Positions 1 to 6,638 of a DNA stretch of 9,607 bases are shown here, piece by piece. A program made the translations under genes and the position numbers. The first letter of the stretch is position 1; every line of letters starts with the position of its first letter. Below the pieces are notes generated by a model. It made no database searches. It was given only the letters and a program-made list of their open reading frames with translations, and had not been told where the DNA came from. Source of the stretch: Bacillota bacterium (GTDB lineage Bacteria; Bacillota; Sulfobacillia; RBS10-35; JAJYVN01); NCBI GenBank assembly GCA_021791995.1, contig JAJYVN010000102.1, positions 1-9,607 of the forward strand, written 5' to 3'.

Positions 1-2
1 GA

Positions 3-602
3 CGGCAGCAATTCTGCACCGGCCAGGAGGATGCTGACCGGTTCTGATATCGATGGTATGCGCTCGTCGTAGCGATGGGGTTGGGCGGTCGGCAGGTACG
101 GCGAGTGATCGTGCTGGGAGACGGCGCGGAGTGGACCGGACGGCGGGCGGCGGCGTTTCTGGGCGTGGTGGGGGTGGAGATCATCGAGATCGTCGACCTA
201 TGGCACGGCCGGCAACACCTTTGGCACGTGGCGCACGCGGTGTTCGGCGAGGGGAGCGCGGAAGCGGCCGCATGGGCTGAGCCGATGGCCAAGGCGTTGT
301 TGGACGAGGGCGTTAGCCCGGTGTTGCATGCGATCCGCACGGTGCAGCCCCGGACGAAGGCGGCACAGGAAGTCGTCCGGTTGGCGCTGGAATACTTTGG
401 CGACCACGCCCCGCGCATGCGCTACCCGGAGTTCGCCTTGGCCGGTTGGCCGGTCGGTTCAGGGACGGTGGAGAGCGCCTGCAAGTTGGTGGTCGCCGCC
501 CGCCAAAAGGGCGCCGGAATGCGTTGGGGAGGCATCGGCTGCCAATCCGTCGCCACACTCCGAACGGTTCATCGCTCCGGTCCGTGGGATCGCTTCTGGT
601 AG
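3..602 (+). pseudogene. ISKra4-family transposase, C-terminal half, broken
   Basis: This is the catalytic C-terminal half of a DDE-type transposase of the ISKra4 family, which moves its insertion sequence by cut or copy and paste. Counting from the ATG at 75, GDGAEW (residues 15-20), IVDLWH (39-44) and GSGTVESAC (128-136) carry the likely acidic triad D16, D41 and E133. KGAGMRW (145-151) and a GxWDRFW end are also typical of the family. The frame continues upstream of the ATG with family-like residues (ending EDADRF) but is cut by an in-frame TGA at 45-47. Only 175 residues follow that stop, against several hundred in a complete enzyme; the rest lies left of the window or is lost. After the TAG at 600-602 the frame stays open for 18 more codons to a TGA at 657-659, so the C-terminus may also be shortened. 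Family assignment is confident; inactivity is inferred from the TGA. No terminal inverted repeats or target duplication were identified. Confidence 0.8.
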
Positions 603-665
603 CGCCTGCCCCACATGCGCCGACCACTCGCCCGGCACCTGGTCAACCCGGCCGCCTGAGCTCGA

Positions 666-687
666 CCACAATTGTGGGGTGCACCCC
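666..687. repeat. Two overlapping perfect 12-bp palindromes
   Basis: CCACAATTGTGG (666-677) and GGGGTGCACCCC (676-687) are each perfect 12-bp palindromes sharing two bases. They lie about 65 bp past the transposase stop. They could be part of an IS end, a protein-binding site, or chance. No copy was seen on the left side because the element's left end is outside the window. Confidence 0.4.
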
Positions 688-761
688 CATCCAAGGCAAC
701 CGCTCTTGACAACGACCCAGGTCCACCCTGTACCCCAGCCGACACCGACCAACAGCCGACG

Positions 762-1088
762 ATGACCGACGCGCCAACCCCACCGGTGGGCGAACCGCAA
801 GAGGGAATCGGGGCGTCCGATGCTTCCACACCGCTGGACGGGGCCGATCCGTTCATCGCCTTGCCACTGCCACCGGTGCTCCGCTTCGCGGAGGTCGACA
901 TCCCCATCGGTTTCGCCGTGACAGGCACCATCATCGTTCAGGACCTGCCACTGCACGCATGGGAAAGTGTCCAAGCCGTGCATGGCCCATTTCTGCAATG
1001 GTGTCGGGGCACGATTCACTGCGAACGCACTGCGTTGGGTTGGACACCGACCAGTGAATCCTTGGCGCCGTATCGATTTGTTCCATGA
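762..1088 (+). CDS. Possible small protein of unknown function (108 aa)
   Basis: I do not recognise this product. From the ATG at 762 it encodes 108 residues: a Pro/Asp-rich first third, then a more protein-like stretch with alternating hydrophobic residues (LRFAEVDIPIGFAVTGTIIV, about residues 45-64) and an aromatic-rich tail ending APYRFVP. No signal peptide, membrane helix or cysteine motif is evident. Third codon positions are mostly G or C in the first two thirds, as expected for a gene in this GC-rich DNA. Against it: no purine-rich ribosome site precedes the ATG, no homologous family comes to mind, and it lies in a degraded stretch beside a broken transposase. A consensus TTGACA at 706-711 is followed after 17 bp by only a poor -10 (TGTACC). 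It may be a real orphan gene, the remnant of one, or a chance frame. Confidence 0.25.
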   Translation: MTDAPTPPVGEPQEGIGASDASTPLDGADPFIALPLPPVLRFAEVDIPIGFAVTGTIIVQDLPLHAWESVQAVHGPFLQWCRGTIHCERTALGWTPTSESLAPYRFVP

Positions 1089-1530
1089 GGAACCACCTGC
1101 GCGTAGTGTTAGGCCGGTTATTCCACCGGACTCTGAGCCTCGTCCGCACCCGAGGCTTCCGTGAGGCACTGCTCTTCCCTCGGAAGACCGGCCTCGCCCC
1201 CCGGCTGAACACGGAGCGCTTGCGGGCCTTGACCGTCCACGCCCCGCTGGCAACGCCACCGGCGCTGCCACGCTTGCCGCGCCCGTCGTTGCCACTCGCC
1301 GGCCCTTGCTCATGCCGCCAACCCGCTATGGGCATCCTGATCGGACCTGCAAAGCTCACGCTACGCGTCACGCACCGCTTCCTGCGCTTCCCCGGACCTT
1401 CGATTCGCCATTCTCGACCACTCACGCTTTCGCGCCGGTTTGGTGCATACCGCACCTCCCGGCAGCTCCTTATGCGATAGTATGCGCGGACGGTAAGCTG
1501 CGAGCTGACGGTGCCACGGGGGGATGGATG
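1089..1530. other. Stretch with no supported gene upstream of the GH-A hydrolase
   Basis: About 440 bp in which every open frame has an arginine-, proline- or serine-rich translation with no family resemblance, typical of chance frames in GC-rich DNA. Nothing RNA-like was recognised. An imperfect inverted repeat starting at CGAGGC (1151-1156) and closing at GCCTCG (1191-1196) is the only notable structure. The promoter of the downstream hydrolase should lie near the right end, where TAGTAT (1478-1483) is a weak -10 candidate without a clear -35. Confidence 0.5.
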
Positions 1531-1537
1531 TAGCTAT

Positions 1538-1542
1538 GGAGG
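1538..1542 (+). promoter_or_regulatory. Ribosome binding site GGAGG that sets the hydrolase start
   Basis: GGAGG lies 8 nt before the ATG at 1551. The earlier in-frame ATGs at 1524 and 1536 have no well-spaced site: the run of G before 1524 directly abuts that codon, and the second ATG overlaps the GGAGG itself. This favours 1551 as the real start. Confidence 0.7.
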
Positions 1543-1550
1543 AAAAATGG

Positions 1551-2843
1551 ATGTTTGTCTTTGGGATGAACTGGCTTGACCCCGAGACCGGTTACTGGGC
1601 ACCGCACCAGTGGGGCGAGTGGAACGCAACCCGGGTGGATCGGCAACTGGGTCAGGTCGCTTCCGTCGGTGCCACGGTGGTACGCGTCTTTTTGTCGGCG
1701 CAATTCATGCAGCCCACGCCCGACCGGGTCCGCACGGAAGGACTCACCCGTGTCGAAAACTTTTTACAAATTGCGGATCGGCATGGCCTCCGCGTCCTGT
1801 TCACTGGACCCGACCACTGGGAGGGCCGCCCCGGATACTGGGAACCAGATCCGTTTCTCGCCCCAGAAGCCCTGCGCGCTCTCGAAGTGTTCTGGCGCAC
1901 CATCGGTACTGAGTATGGGCAGGATCCGCGCATCCACTCTTGGGATCTGCTCAACGAACCAAGTATCGGGTGGAACAACCCGCTTTTGGCCGAGCGGTGG
2001 CCGCAATGGCTGCGCAAGAAGTATCGGAACAGGACGGCCCTCTGTGAAGCATGGCAGACCACGGGCCACGCAATCCCCAACGAGATCGCTGAGATCGAGA
2101 TTCCCCGTGACGCACCGGTGGCTGGCAGCCCGGAGCTCTGGGATTATCAACAATTTCGTGAATCGATCGCAGAGGAGTGGATCGCCCTGCAGTTGGGGGC
2201 GCTCTCTGCCGCAGGTGACCGCCATCCACGCACGGTCGGCCTCATCCAGTGGTCCATTCCACTCTACGAGCCCGGTCCAAAGCCCTCTTGGTACAGCGGT
2301 TTCGATCCTACGCGCGTGGGTCGGACCCTCGACTATCTTTGCCCGCACTTCTATCCGCTGATCGAGGGCAGGCTCATACCCACCCGCCTGGATGATTGGC
2401 TCACGCTCAATCGCCTGTATCTCGAAAGCCTCCTCACATACATCGTTCAAGGGGACGCAGAACGCCACCGTCCCATCATCCTCGGCGAATTCGGTTGGGA
2501 TGGGGGGCCAGGGGCGCCTCCCTTTTATCGCCTTATGGCAGAGGTCGCCCCTCGGTGGGTGGACGGTTGCCTTCCCTGGACATACGCCACACCACCTTTG
2601 GCGGGCCAGGACTTCGGCCTGTTCACCATGGCGGGCAGACTATCCCCCTGGGGCGAGGTATACAAGTCCACACAGGAGATCTATCGTTCGGGTGCTGCGT
2701 CGCGCCCGAACGTACCGACCGTTGTGAGCACCTTTCGCCCCGATGCGGCGCAACTCACGACGCATCCGACCCCCCGCTGGCTGTGGGAATATGCCTCCCA
2801 ACAGGGCCTCGGGTCTCCGCCCGCTGAAACGCCCAGCGTCTGA
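1551..2843 (+). CDS. Clan GH-A glycoside hydrolase (GH5/GH42-like, cellulase-like)
   Basis: A (beta/alpha)8-barrel retaining glycosidase of clan GH-A that cleaves beta-linked sugars; the exact substrate cannot be read from sequence. Residues from the ATG at 1551 (430 aa): GMNWLDP (5-11) fits strand 1. WDLLNEP (131-137) holds the Asn-Glu pair with E136 as likely acid/base. IILGEFGWDG (309-318) holds E313 as likely nucleophile. LPWTYA (341-346) resembles the conserved aromatic strand near the end of the barrel. The segment around WLRKKYRNRTALCEAW (153-168) resembles GH42-type and related barrels. There is no signal peptide or membrane segment, so the enzyme probably acts in the cytoplasm on imported oligosaccharides. 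The roughly 60-residue tail after the barrel is Pro/Thr/Ser-rich without a recognised module. It stands alone on this strand, followed by a GC-rich hairpin. A start at 1524 would add nine residues. Clan is confident; family number is not. Confidence 0.88.
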   Translation: MFVFGMNWLDPETGYWAPHQWGEWNATRVDRQLGQVASVGATVVRVFLSAQFMQPTPDRVRTEGLTRVENFLQIADRHGLRVLFTGPDHWEGRPGYWEPDPFLAPEALRALEVFWRTIGTEYGQDPRIHSWDLLNEPSIGWNNPLLAERWPQWLRKKYRNRTALCEAWQTTGHAIPNEIAEIEIPRDAPVAGSPELWDYQQFRESIAEEWIALQLGALSAAGDRHPRTVGLIQWSIPLYEPGPKPSWYSGFDPTRVGRTLDYLCPHFYPLIEGRLIPTRLDDWLTLNRLYLESLLTYIVQGDAERHRPIILGEFGWDGGPGAPPFYRLMAEVAPRWVDGCLPWTYATPPLAGQDFGLFTMAGRLSPWGEVYKSTQEIYRSGAASRPNVPTVVSTFRPDAAQLTTHPTPRWLWEYASQQGLGSPPAETPSV

Positions 2844-2852
2844 GTGCTGTCC

Positions 2853-2887
2853 TGGGGAAGGGCGCGGGCCCTCCGAGCCCTTCCCCA
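2853..2887 (+). terminator. GC-rich hairpin after the GH-A hydrolase
   Basis: An 11-bp perfect stem (arms 2853-2863 TGGGGAAGGGC and 2877-2887) with a 13-nt loop begins 10 bp after the stop codon. There is no T-run after it, so it may act as a weak or factor-assisted terminator, or protect the mRNA 3' end. Confidence 0.6.
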
Positions 2888-3026
2888 ACTCCGACCGACC
2901 CACCCACCTTCCATGGGCCAATACTACCTGGAGACGCCGTGCCTCCTTCGACCGCACGTGATCCAATGGGAAACAGGCCACCCACACAAACGGATGCTAT
3001 CGGAGCGAATGAAGGCTCGTGAGGAC

Positions 3027-3043
3027 GGGAGCCAATGGCTCCC
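3027..3043 (+). promoter_or_regulatory. Short perfect hairpin in the leader of the SLH gene
   Basis: GGGAGCC (3027-3033), loop AAT, GGCTCCC (3037-3043) form a 7-bp perfect stem ending 9 nt before the ribosome site of the SLH gene. It could stabilise the 5' end of the message or influence its translation. It also contains the upstream ATG at 3035, which makes that codon an unlikely start. Confidence 0.45.
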
Positions 3044-3052
3044 AAGACATCC

Positions 3053-3060
3053 AAGGGGGG
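3053..3060 (+). promoter_or_regulatory. Ribosome binding site AAGGGGGG of the SLH gene
   Basis: This purine run lies 7 nt before the ATG at 3068. It decides that start over the in-frame ATG at 3035, which would put 11 extra residues before the signal peptide. Confidence 0.7.
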
Positions 3061-3067
3061 TTGTCTC

Positions 3068-3964
3068 ATGCGACGGAAGATCACGGGCTTCGTAGTGATT
3101 GCCGCACTCCTATCCAGTGGTGCAACCGCGTTCGCCGCATCGCATCCGAGTTCTGCCAACGCCTCGGCGTCAGCGTCCACTTCGGCATCGGCCAACGGAT
3201 CCGCATCCTCGCACAACGCTGCGGCCTTCGGCATCCATGTGGCCGAAGCCATCGCCGACGCCCAGGCCTCCGGCTCCTCGGGAACGGTAGTGGCACAGGC
3301 CATCCACCAGGTCTTGCTCAACGAACACAGTAACGCCAAGGGCCTATCGGTCGCCATGGCGGTGTATGCCAACGACCAGAGTAGCGGATCCCCCACCACC
3401 ACCTTCCTGGACGTGAAGACCGAGGCCCCTTGGGCCACGGCGGCAGTCTCTGCCCTGGAGAAGGCAGGGGTTGTTCAGGGGACCTCAACGACCACCTTCT
3501 CGCCCAATGCAGACGTGACCGTCGCTGAACTCGCAACCATGCTCGCCCGTCTGCAGGCAGAATCACCCAGCAACACATCCTCTGCGCCGTCGGGTACCCC
3601 CGCATGGGCTCTGAAAGCCATGGCCTGGGCAGAGACCAGCGGTGTGATGACCAATGTGCAGAACCTTGGGCAGCCTGACGCACCGCTCACACGAGCGCAA
3701 GCAGTGCTGATGCTGATCAACGCCGCGGGACTCAGTCAGAGTGCGGCCATGGACGCCAATGCCTCGATCAACCTAGAGGGCAACGTCCCGGCGTGGGCAC
3801 ACGGTGCCATCGCCCTGGCCATCCAGATGGGCCTCCTCCAGGGATCGGACGGTCAGGTTCTGGCGAACAGTACCCTAACCCGCGCACAGATGGCCGTTTT
3901 GCTGGCACGTCTGGCTGTGCTGGAAGCAGCATCGAGCACCAGTTCCAGCTCCTCCGCGAGTTAA
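3068..3964 (+). CDS. Secreted S-layer homology (SLH) domain protein
   Basis: A 298-residue exported protein made almost only of cell-wall-anchoring SLH repeats, which in the family bind pyruvylated secondary cell-wall polymers. Residues 1-23 are a Sec signal peptide: basic MRRK, a hydrophobic core, and an AFA-A cleavage site near 23/24. Residues 24-50 are a low-complexity Ser/Ala/Asn linker. Residues 51-110 form an Ala-rich region of unknown fold. Three SLH-like repeats follow at about 113-165 (FLDV, TFSPNADVTVAELATML), 175-220 (PLTRAQAVLMLINAAG) and 233-285 (TLTRAQMAVLLARL), then a Ser-rich tail. The first repeat has VAEL where TRAQ is seen in the other two. No enzymatic or large surface domain is attached, so it may be a small wall-associated or spacer protein rather than the S-layer itself. 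It has its own leader hairpin and a strong ribosome site, and ends 35 bp before a strong hairpin. SLH assignment is confident; role is not. Confidence 0.88.
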   Translation: MRRKITGFVVIAALLSSGATAFAASHPSSANASASASTSASANGSASSHNAAAFGIHVAEAIADAQASGSSGTVVAQAIHQVLLNEHSNAKGLSVAMAVYANDQSSGSPTTTFLDVKTEAPWATAAVSALEKAGVVQGTSTTTFSPNADVTVAELATMLARLQAESPSNTSSAPSGTPAWALKAMAWAETSGVMTNVQNLGQPDAPLTRAQAVLMLINAAGLSQSAAMDANASINLEGNVPAWAHGAIALAIQMGLLQGSDGQVLANSTLTRAQMAVLLARLAVLEAASSTSSSSSAS

Positions 3965-3999
3965 GGACGATGGCCTCCCGATCCGCATGAATCTCTGGA

Positions 4000-4038
4000 C
4001 CGGTGGGCACCGCTCCTTCAGGGAGCGGTGCCCACCGG
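4000..4038. terminator. Strong 17-bp hairpin between convergent genes
   Basis: Perfect 17-bp arms at 4000-4016 and 4022-4038 (CCGGTGGGCACCGCTCC and its complement) enclose a 5-nt loop. It lies 35 bp after the SLH stop and 82 bp past the end of the UroD-like gene, so it can serve both strands. No T-run follows on either strand; the stem stability would have to do the work. Confidence 0.75.
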
Positions 4039-4120
4039 GAGATGCTCCAACACACAACCTACGAAGGAACGATTCGGAGACTGGCGCAGACGCGTCCAAC
4101 GTTATCCCCAGCGATCCAAC

Positions 4121-5074
4121 TCAGAACTCGGACGGAAGACGGTCAACGAGGCGCCGCGCCGTGGCGAGATGCTCCTCGTTGATCTCGTCCGGGACCGAAC
4201 ACCCCCCGGCGAGAATCAGATGGCGACCGGACATTTGCCGCACCGCATCGTGCATCTCCTCCGCAACGACATCCATGCGACCATCGACGATGGCGCCAAA
4301 CTCATCGATACCGCCCATCACAGTCCGCCCGGGCAACTCGGCAGCAACCTCCCGGAGGGGGATCCCGGTACGGCGATCACTCCAGGAGAAGACCTGAACA
4401 GGGTAGTCCGCGGTCCATCGCCACTCGAGGCCACTTGCGGCGTGCATGTGCAGCACATTGACCCACCCAGAGGCGCACGCCCCGAGCACCTGGAGATCAA
4501 ACGGCCTACCAAACTGCGCGTACTCTTGTTCCGTAAACAGTCCATCCCCCTGGCCGTTGGTTGCGAAGTAGATCCCGTCCGACCCGCGGCGCAGGCACTC
4601 CTCACACATCGCGGCCAGGTTGGCACTGACAATCCGCAGACCTTCGCGCACCGCGTCTGGATCTGTCTGCAGGTGACGGCAGAAGGGATCGTACCCTCCG
4701 GCGAGTTTGATCGCCGTCGCAAGCGGGCTAAAGACCGTCGTAAGCACCACCGCCTTCGGCCGGGCCCGCCGAACCGCCTCCACTGCATCGGGCATCCCCG
4801 ACAGTTCACCCTCGTGCGCGTCGAGCCGCGGCAGTTTCGCCCAATCGGTGGTTCCTCGGACACCCCCCGGCGGATCTGGATAAGGCAGGTCCGGCATCAC
4901 CTTCATGATGTCGAAGTCCAGACGCCCAAAGAAATCAACAACCGCCGTCCCGAGCGCCGCCGGTGATGCGGCTGGTCGGAAATGATGCCACAGCACAAAC
5001 GGAGGGCGATCCACCCTCTCCCCTGCCAACGCAGCCCTGACTCGTTCCTGATGCTCCATATTGAACCCTGGCAT
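4121..5074 (-). CDS. UroD/MtaA-family protein (uroporphyrinogen decarboxylase-like)
   Basis: A 317-residue TIM-barrel protein of the URO-D superfamily, which includes HemE and the cobamide-dependent methyltransferases MtaA and CmuA. The N-terminus MEHQERVRAALAGERVDRPP (from Met6) is the usual family opening. It lacks the RQAGRxxPEYR-type substrate motif of true HemE, so haem synthesis is unlikely. NVLHMHA (206-212; H209, H211) and AGGCSVPDEI (289-298; C292) fall where MtaA-type enzymes place their zinc ligands (His-x-Cys and a later Cys). If so, the middle ligand is His instead of Cys. GGIDEFG (254-260) is also family-like. The gene lies 82 bp after the maturase on the same strand and is probably cotranscribed. 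Two starts are possible: Met1 (5074, GAGGG 5 nt upstream) or Met6 (5059, AGGG 6 nt upstream). Family is confident; a methyl-transfer role is inference, as no corrinoid protein is in the window. Confidence 0.85.
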   Translation of the reverse strand: MPGFNMEHQERVRAALAGERVDRPPFVLWHHFRPAASPAALGTAVVDFFGRLDFDIMKVMPDLPYPDPPGGVRGTTDWAKLPRLDAHEGELSGMPDAVEAVRRARPKAVVLTTVFSPLATAIKLAGGYDPFCRHLQTDPDAVREGLRIVSANLAAMCEECLRRGSDGIYFATNGQGDGLFTEQEYAQFGRPFDLQVLGACASGWVNVLHMHAASGLEWRWTADYPVQVFSWSDRRTGIPLREVAAELPGRTVMGGIDEFGAIVDGRMDVVAEEMHDAVRQMSGRHLILAGGCSVPDEINEEHLATARRLVDRLPSEF

Positions 5075-5156
5075 GTCGACCCTCAGGTCACCCTCCCGCC
5101 AGGCACGTTCCCTTCTCGCCCGGATTTGCCCTTACGGGCATGGGTATTGGAGAGAT

Positions 5157-6503
5157 CTAGCGCCCACAGCACTGCTTATACTTCTTGCCGCTACCACATG
5201 GGCAAGGATCGTTCCGCCCCATCGACTTCAACGCGGGAACGACACTGTCCCCCGCAAACTGTGCCTCCAATTCCAGTACCGACTCCCGCGCGCGGCGATC
5301 CGCGTGAACGAGGCTCGGCTCCGGAAGATCCGGAGCGCGGAGGCGGCGTGCCTCGGCGGCCACGGCCTGAATACGCTCGAAGCTCTGTCCGTAGAAGTCC
5401 TTGTACGAAGAGCAGAAATACGGCAGGGTGCTGTCCGCGCTGCCCGCGTTGGTGATCCGATACCGCGGACACTCACCGTGGCAGAGTGGCCGCCACCGAC
5501 AAACGAGACAGTCACTGTGTAACTTCCGCTTCTGCCGAGCAAAGGCGCGGAACCGCTCACTGGCGACCAGTTCACTCAAGGGTTCCTCCAGGATGTTGCC
5601 AAGCTTCCATTCGTTCTCCACGAAGAAGTCGCAAGGATAGACGTCGCCATTGTGCTCCAGGACCACGTAGTCGCCGCAGCTAGCCGCCAGCTGGCAGACG
5701 TTCGGCGACAGCCCCAACAACATCTGTAGCACATTGTCAAAGAAGCGGATGCGGATACGCTCGTATCCGTAGGCCAACCATGCATCGAATGTTTCGTTGA
5801 GAAACTTCCCGTACTCCTCCGGCGTGATCGAGAACGGCGAAGGACCTCCGTCCTGGATGCTACTGTGACCGGGGAGAGGTTCCGCCAGCGGGATGAACTG
5901 CAGATTGTCGAACCCCTGTTCCACAAGGTAGTGGAACAACTCGCGCGGGCGCTGCACGTTGACATGGTTCACCACGGTGAGCACGTTGAACTCGACCTTG
6001 CGGTCGCGGAGGTGACCGATGCCCCGCAGCACCCTCTGGTGTGTCTCCCGTCCGCCTCGGTCCACGCGATAGTGGTCATGCCATTCGGGGGGCCCGTCAC
6101 AACTCACGCCGACAAGCCAGTCATATTCATGGAGAAAGGCGGCCCACTCATCGTCCAAGAGGGTTCCGTTGGTCTGCAAGGCATTACTGACATGCCAGAT
6201 CGGCCCCGGACCGGACGCCTTGGCCGCGCTGATTTGCTCGTCCACCGCATGCCGGAAGAAGTCGAGCCCCATGACTGTGGGCTCTCCCCCCTGCCAGGCG
6301 AAGGACATATTGGGCCCGTTCACCGCAGCGAACTGTTCCACGAAGGTCCGAAACGTTTCCAGGCTCAAGCGCGGCCGGTCCTTCCACGGGTAAAGCGCGT
6401 CCTTTTCGAGGTAAAAACAATAGGTGCAGTTCAGATTACAGACACTGGACGCCGGTTTGATCAGAACACCGAGGTGTTTGCGCTGCTCCGTTGCGGGGAA
6501 CAA
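5157..6503 (-). CDS. Anaerobic sulfatase-maturase-type radical SAM/SPASM protein with SEC-C tail
   Basis: A 448-residue radical SAM enzyme of the anSME type, which converts a Cys or Ser in a sulfatase to formylglycine without oxygen. CNLNCTYC (C22, C26, C29) binds the SAM [4Fe-4S] cluster; WQGGEPT (70-76) is the SAM-binding GGE region. The SPASM cysteines C270, C276, C291, C332, C335, C341, C345 and C364 match almost exactly the spacing known for the Clostridium enzyme, so two auxiliary clusters are expected. D292, right after C291, matches the proposed catalytic Asp. After about residue 370 comes a roughly 55-residue helical-looking extension, then a SEC-C zinc motif (GRNDPCPCGSGKKYKQCC, 429-446). 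The start is TTG, supported by GGGGAGG 5 nt upstream. It is divergent from the isomerase and followed by the UroD-like gene. No sulfatase is in the window. A peptide-modifying role on another substrate is a less likely alternative. Confidence 0.9.
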   Translation of the reverse strand: MFPATEQRKHLGVLIKPASSVCNLNCTYCFYLEKDALYPWKDRPRLSLETFRTFVEQFAAVNGPNMSFAWQGGEPTVMGLDFFRHAVDEQISAAKASGPGPIWHVSNALQTNGTLLDDEWAAFLHEYDWLVGVSCDGPPEWHDHYRVDRGGRETHQRVLRGIGHLRDRKVEFNVLTVVNHVNVQRPRELFHYLVEQGFDNLQFIPLAEPLPGHSSIQDGGPSPFSITPEEYGKFLNETFDAWLAYGYERIRIRFFDNVLQMLLGLSPNVCQLAASCGDYVVLEHNGDVYPCDFFVENEWKLGNILEEPLSELVASERFRAFARQKRKLHSDCLVCRWRPLCHGECPRYRITNAGSADSTLPYFCSSYKDFYGQSFERIQAVAAEARRLRAPDLPEPSLVHADRRARESVLELEAQFAGDSVVPALKSMGRNDPCPCGSGKKYKQCCGR

Positions 6504-6508
6504 AGGAA

Positions 6509-6515
6509 CCTCCCC
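6509..6515 (-). promoter_or_regulatory. Ribosome binding site GGGGAGG supporting a TTG start
   Basis: On the minus strand GGGGAGG lies 5 nt before the TTG at 6503-6501. This supports a non-ATG start for the maturase. Confidence 0.65.
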
Positions 6516-6530
6516 TTCCTTCGGTTACCG

Positions 6531-6548
6531 AAATACCTCTCTGTATTT
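6531..6548. promoter_or_regulatory. Operator-like inverted repeat in the divergent spacer
   Basis: AAATAC (6531-6536), a 6-nt spacer, and GTATTT (6543-6548) form a symmetric 18-bp site in the 135-bp spacer between the divergent maturase and isomerase genes. A second short symmetric motif, TCGGT-T-ACCGA (6521-6531), abuts it. The first is AT-rich in otherwise GC-rich DNA, as expected for a repressor or activator site overlapping promoters. No regulator gene is in the window, so the binding protein is unknown. Confidence 0.45.
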
Positions 6549-6625
6549 GGCGATCGGCGCCCGGAACCCTTCTACCATCTTCGCGCAGGGAAGACCAAGT
6601 TCTCCGCCCAATGGTTTCGCCGAGA

Positions 6626-6633
6626 GGGAGGGG
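6626..6633 (+). promoter_or_regulatory. Ribosome binding site GGGAGGGG of the isomerase
   Basis: This site lies 5 nt before the GTG at 6639 and fixes the start there. The intervening ATG at 6634 reads only two codons before TGA in another frame. Confidence 0.7.
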
Positions 6634-6638
6634 ATGGC

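Noticed and set aside
706..734. TTGACA promoter candidate
   Set aside because: The -35 is perfect, but after 17 bp the -10 (TGTACC) matches consensus poorly, so it is not listed as a feature.
459..1313. 284-residue minus-strand open frame
   Set aside because: Arg/Gly/Ser/Trp-rich composition without family resemblance, and it overlaps the transposase end antisense.
4028..4966. 312-residue plus-strand open frame
   Set aside because: It is antisense to the UroD-like gene, which has clear family motifs; the plus-strand translation resembles nothing.
5127..5140. Small hairpin TGCCC-TTAC-GGGCA between maturase and UroD-like genes
   Set aside because: Only a 5-bp stem without a T-run; too weak to split the probable operon.
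5865..6638. Upstream extension of the isomerase frame
   Set aside because: The frame is open but antisense to the maturase; the GTG at 6639 with a well-spaced ribosome site begins exactly at the family N-terminus.
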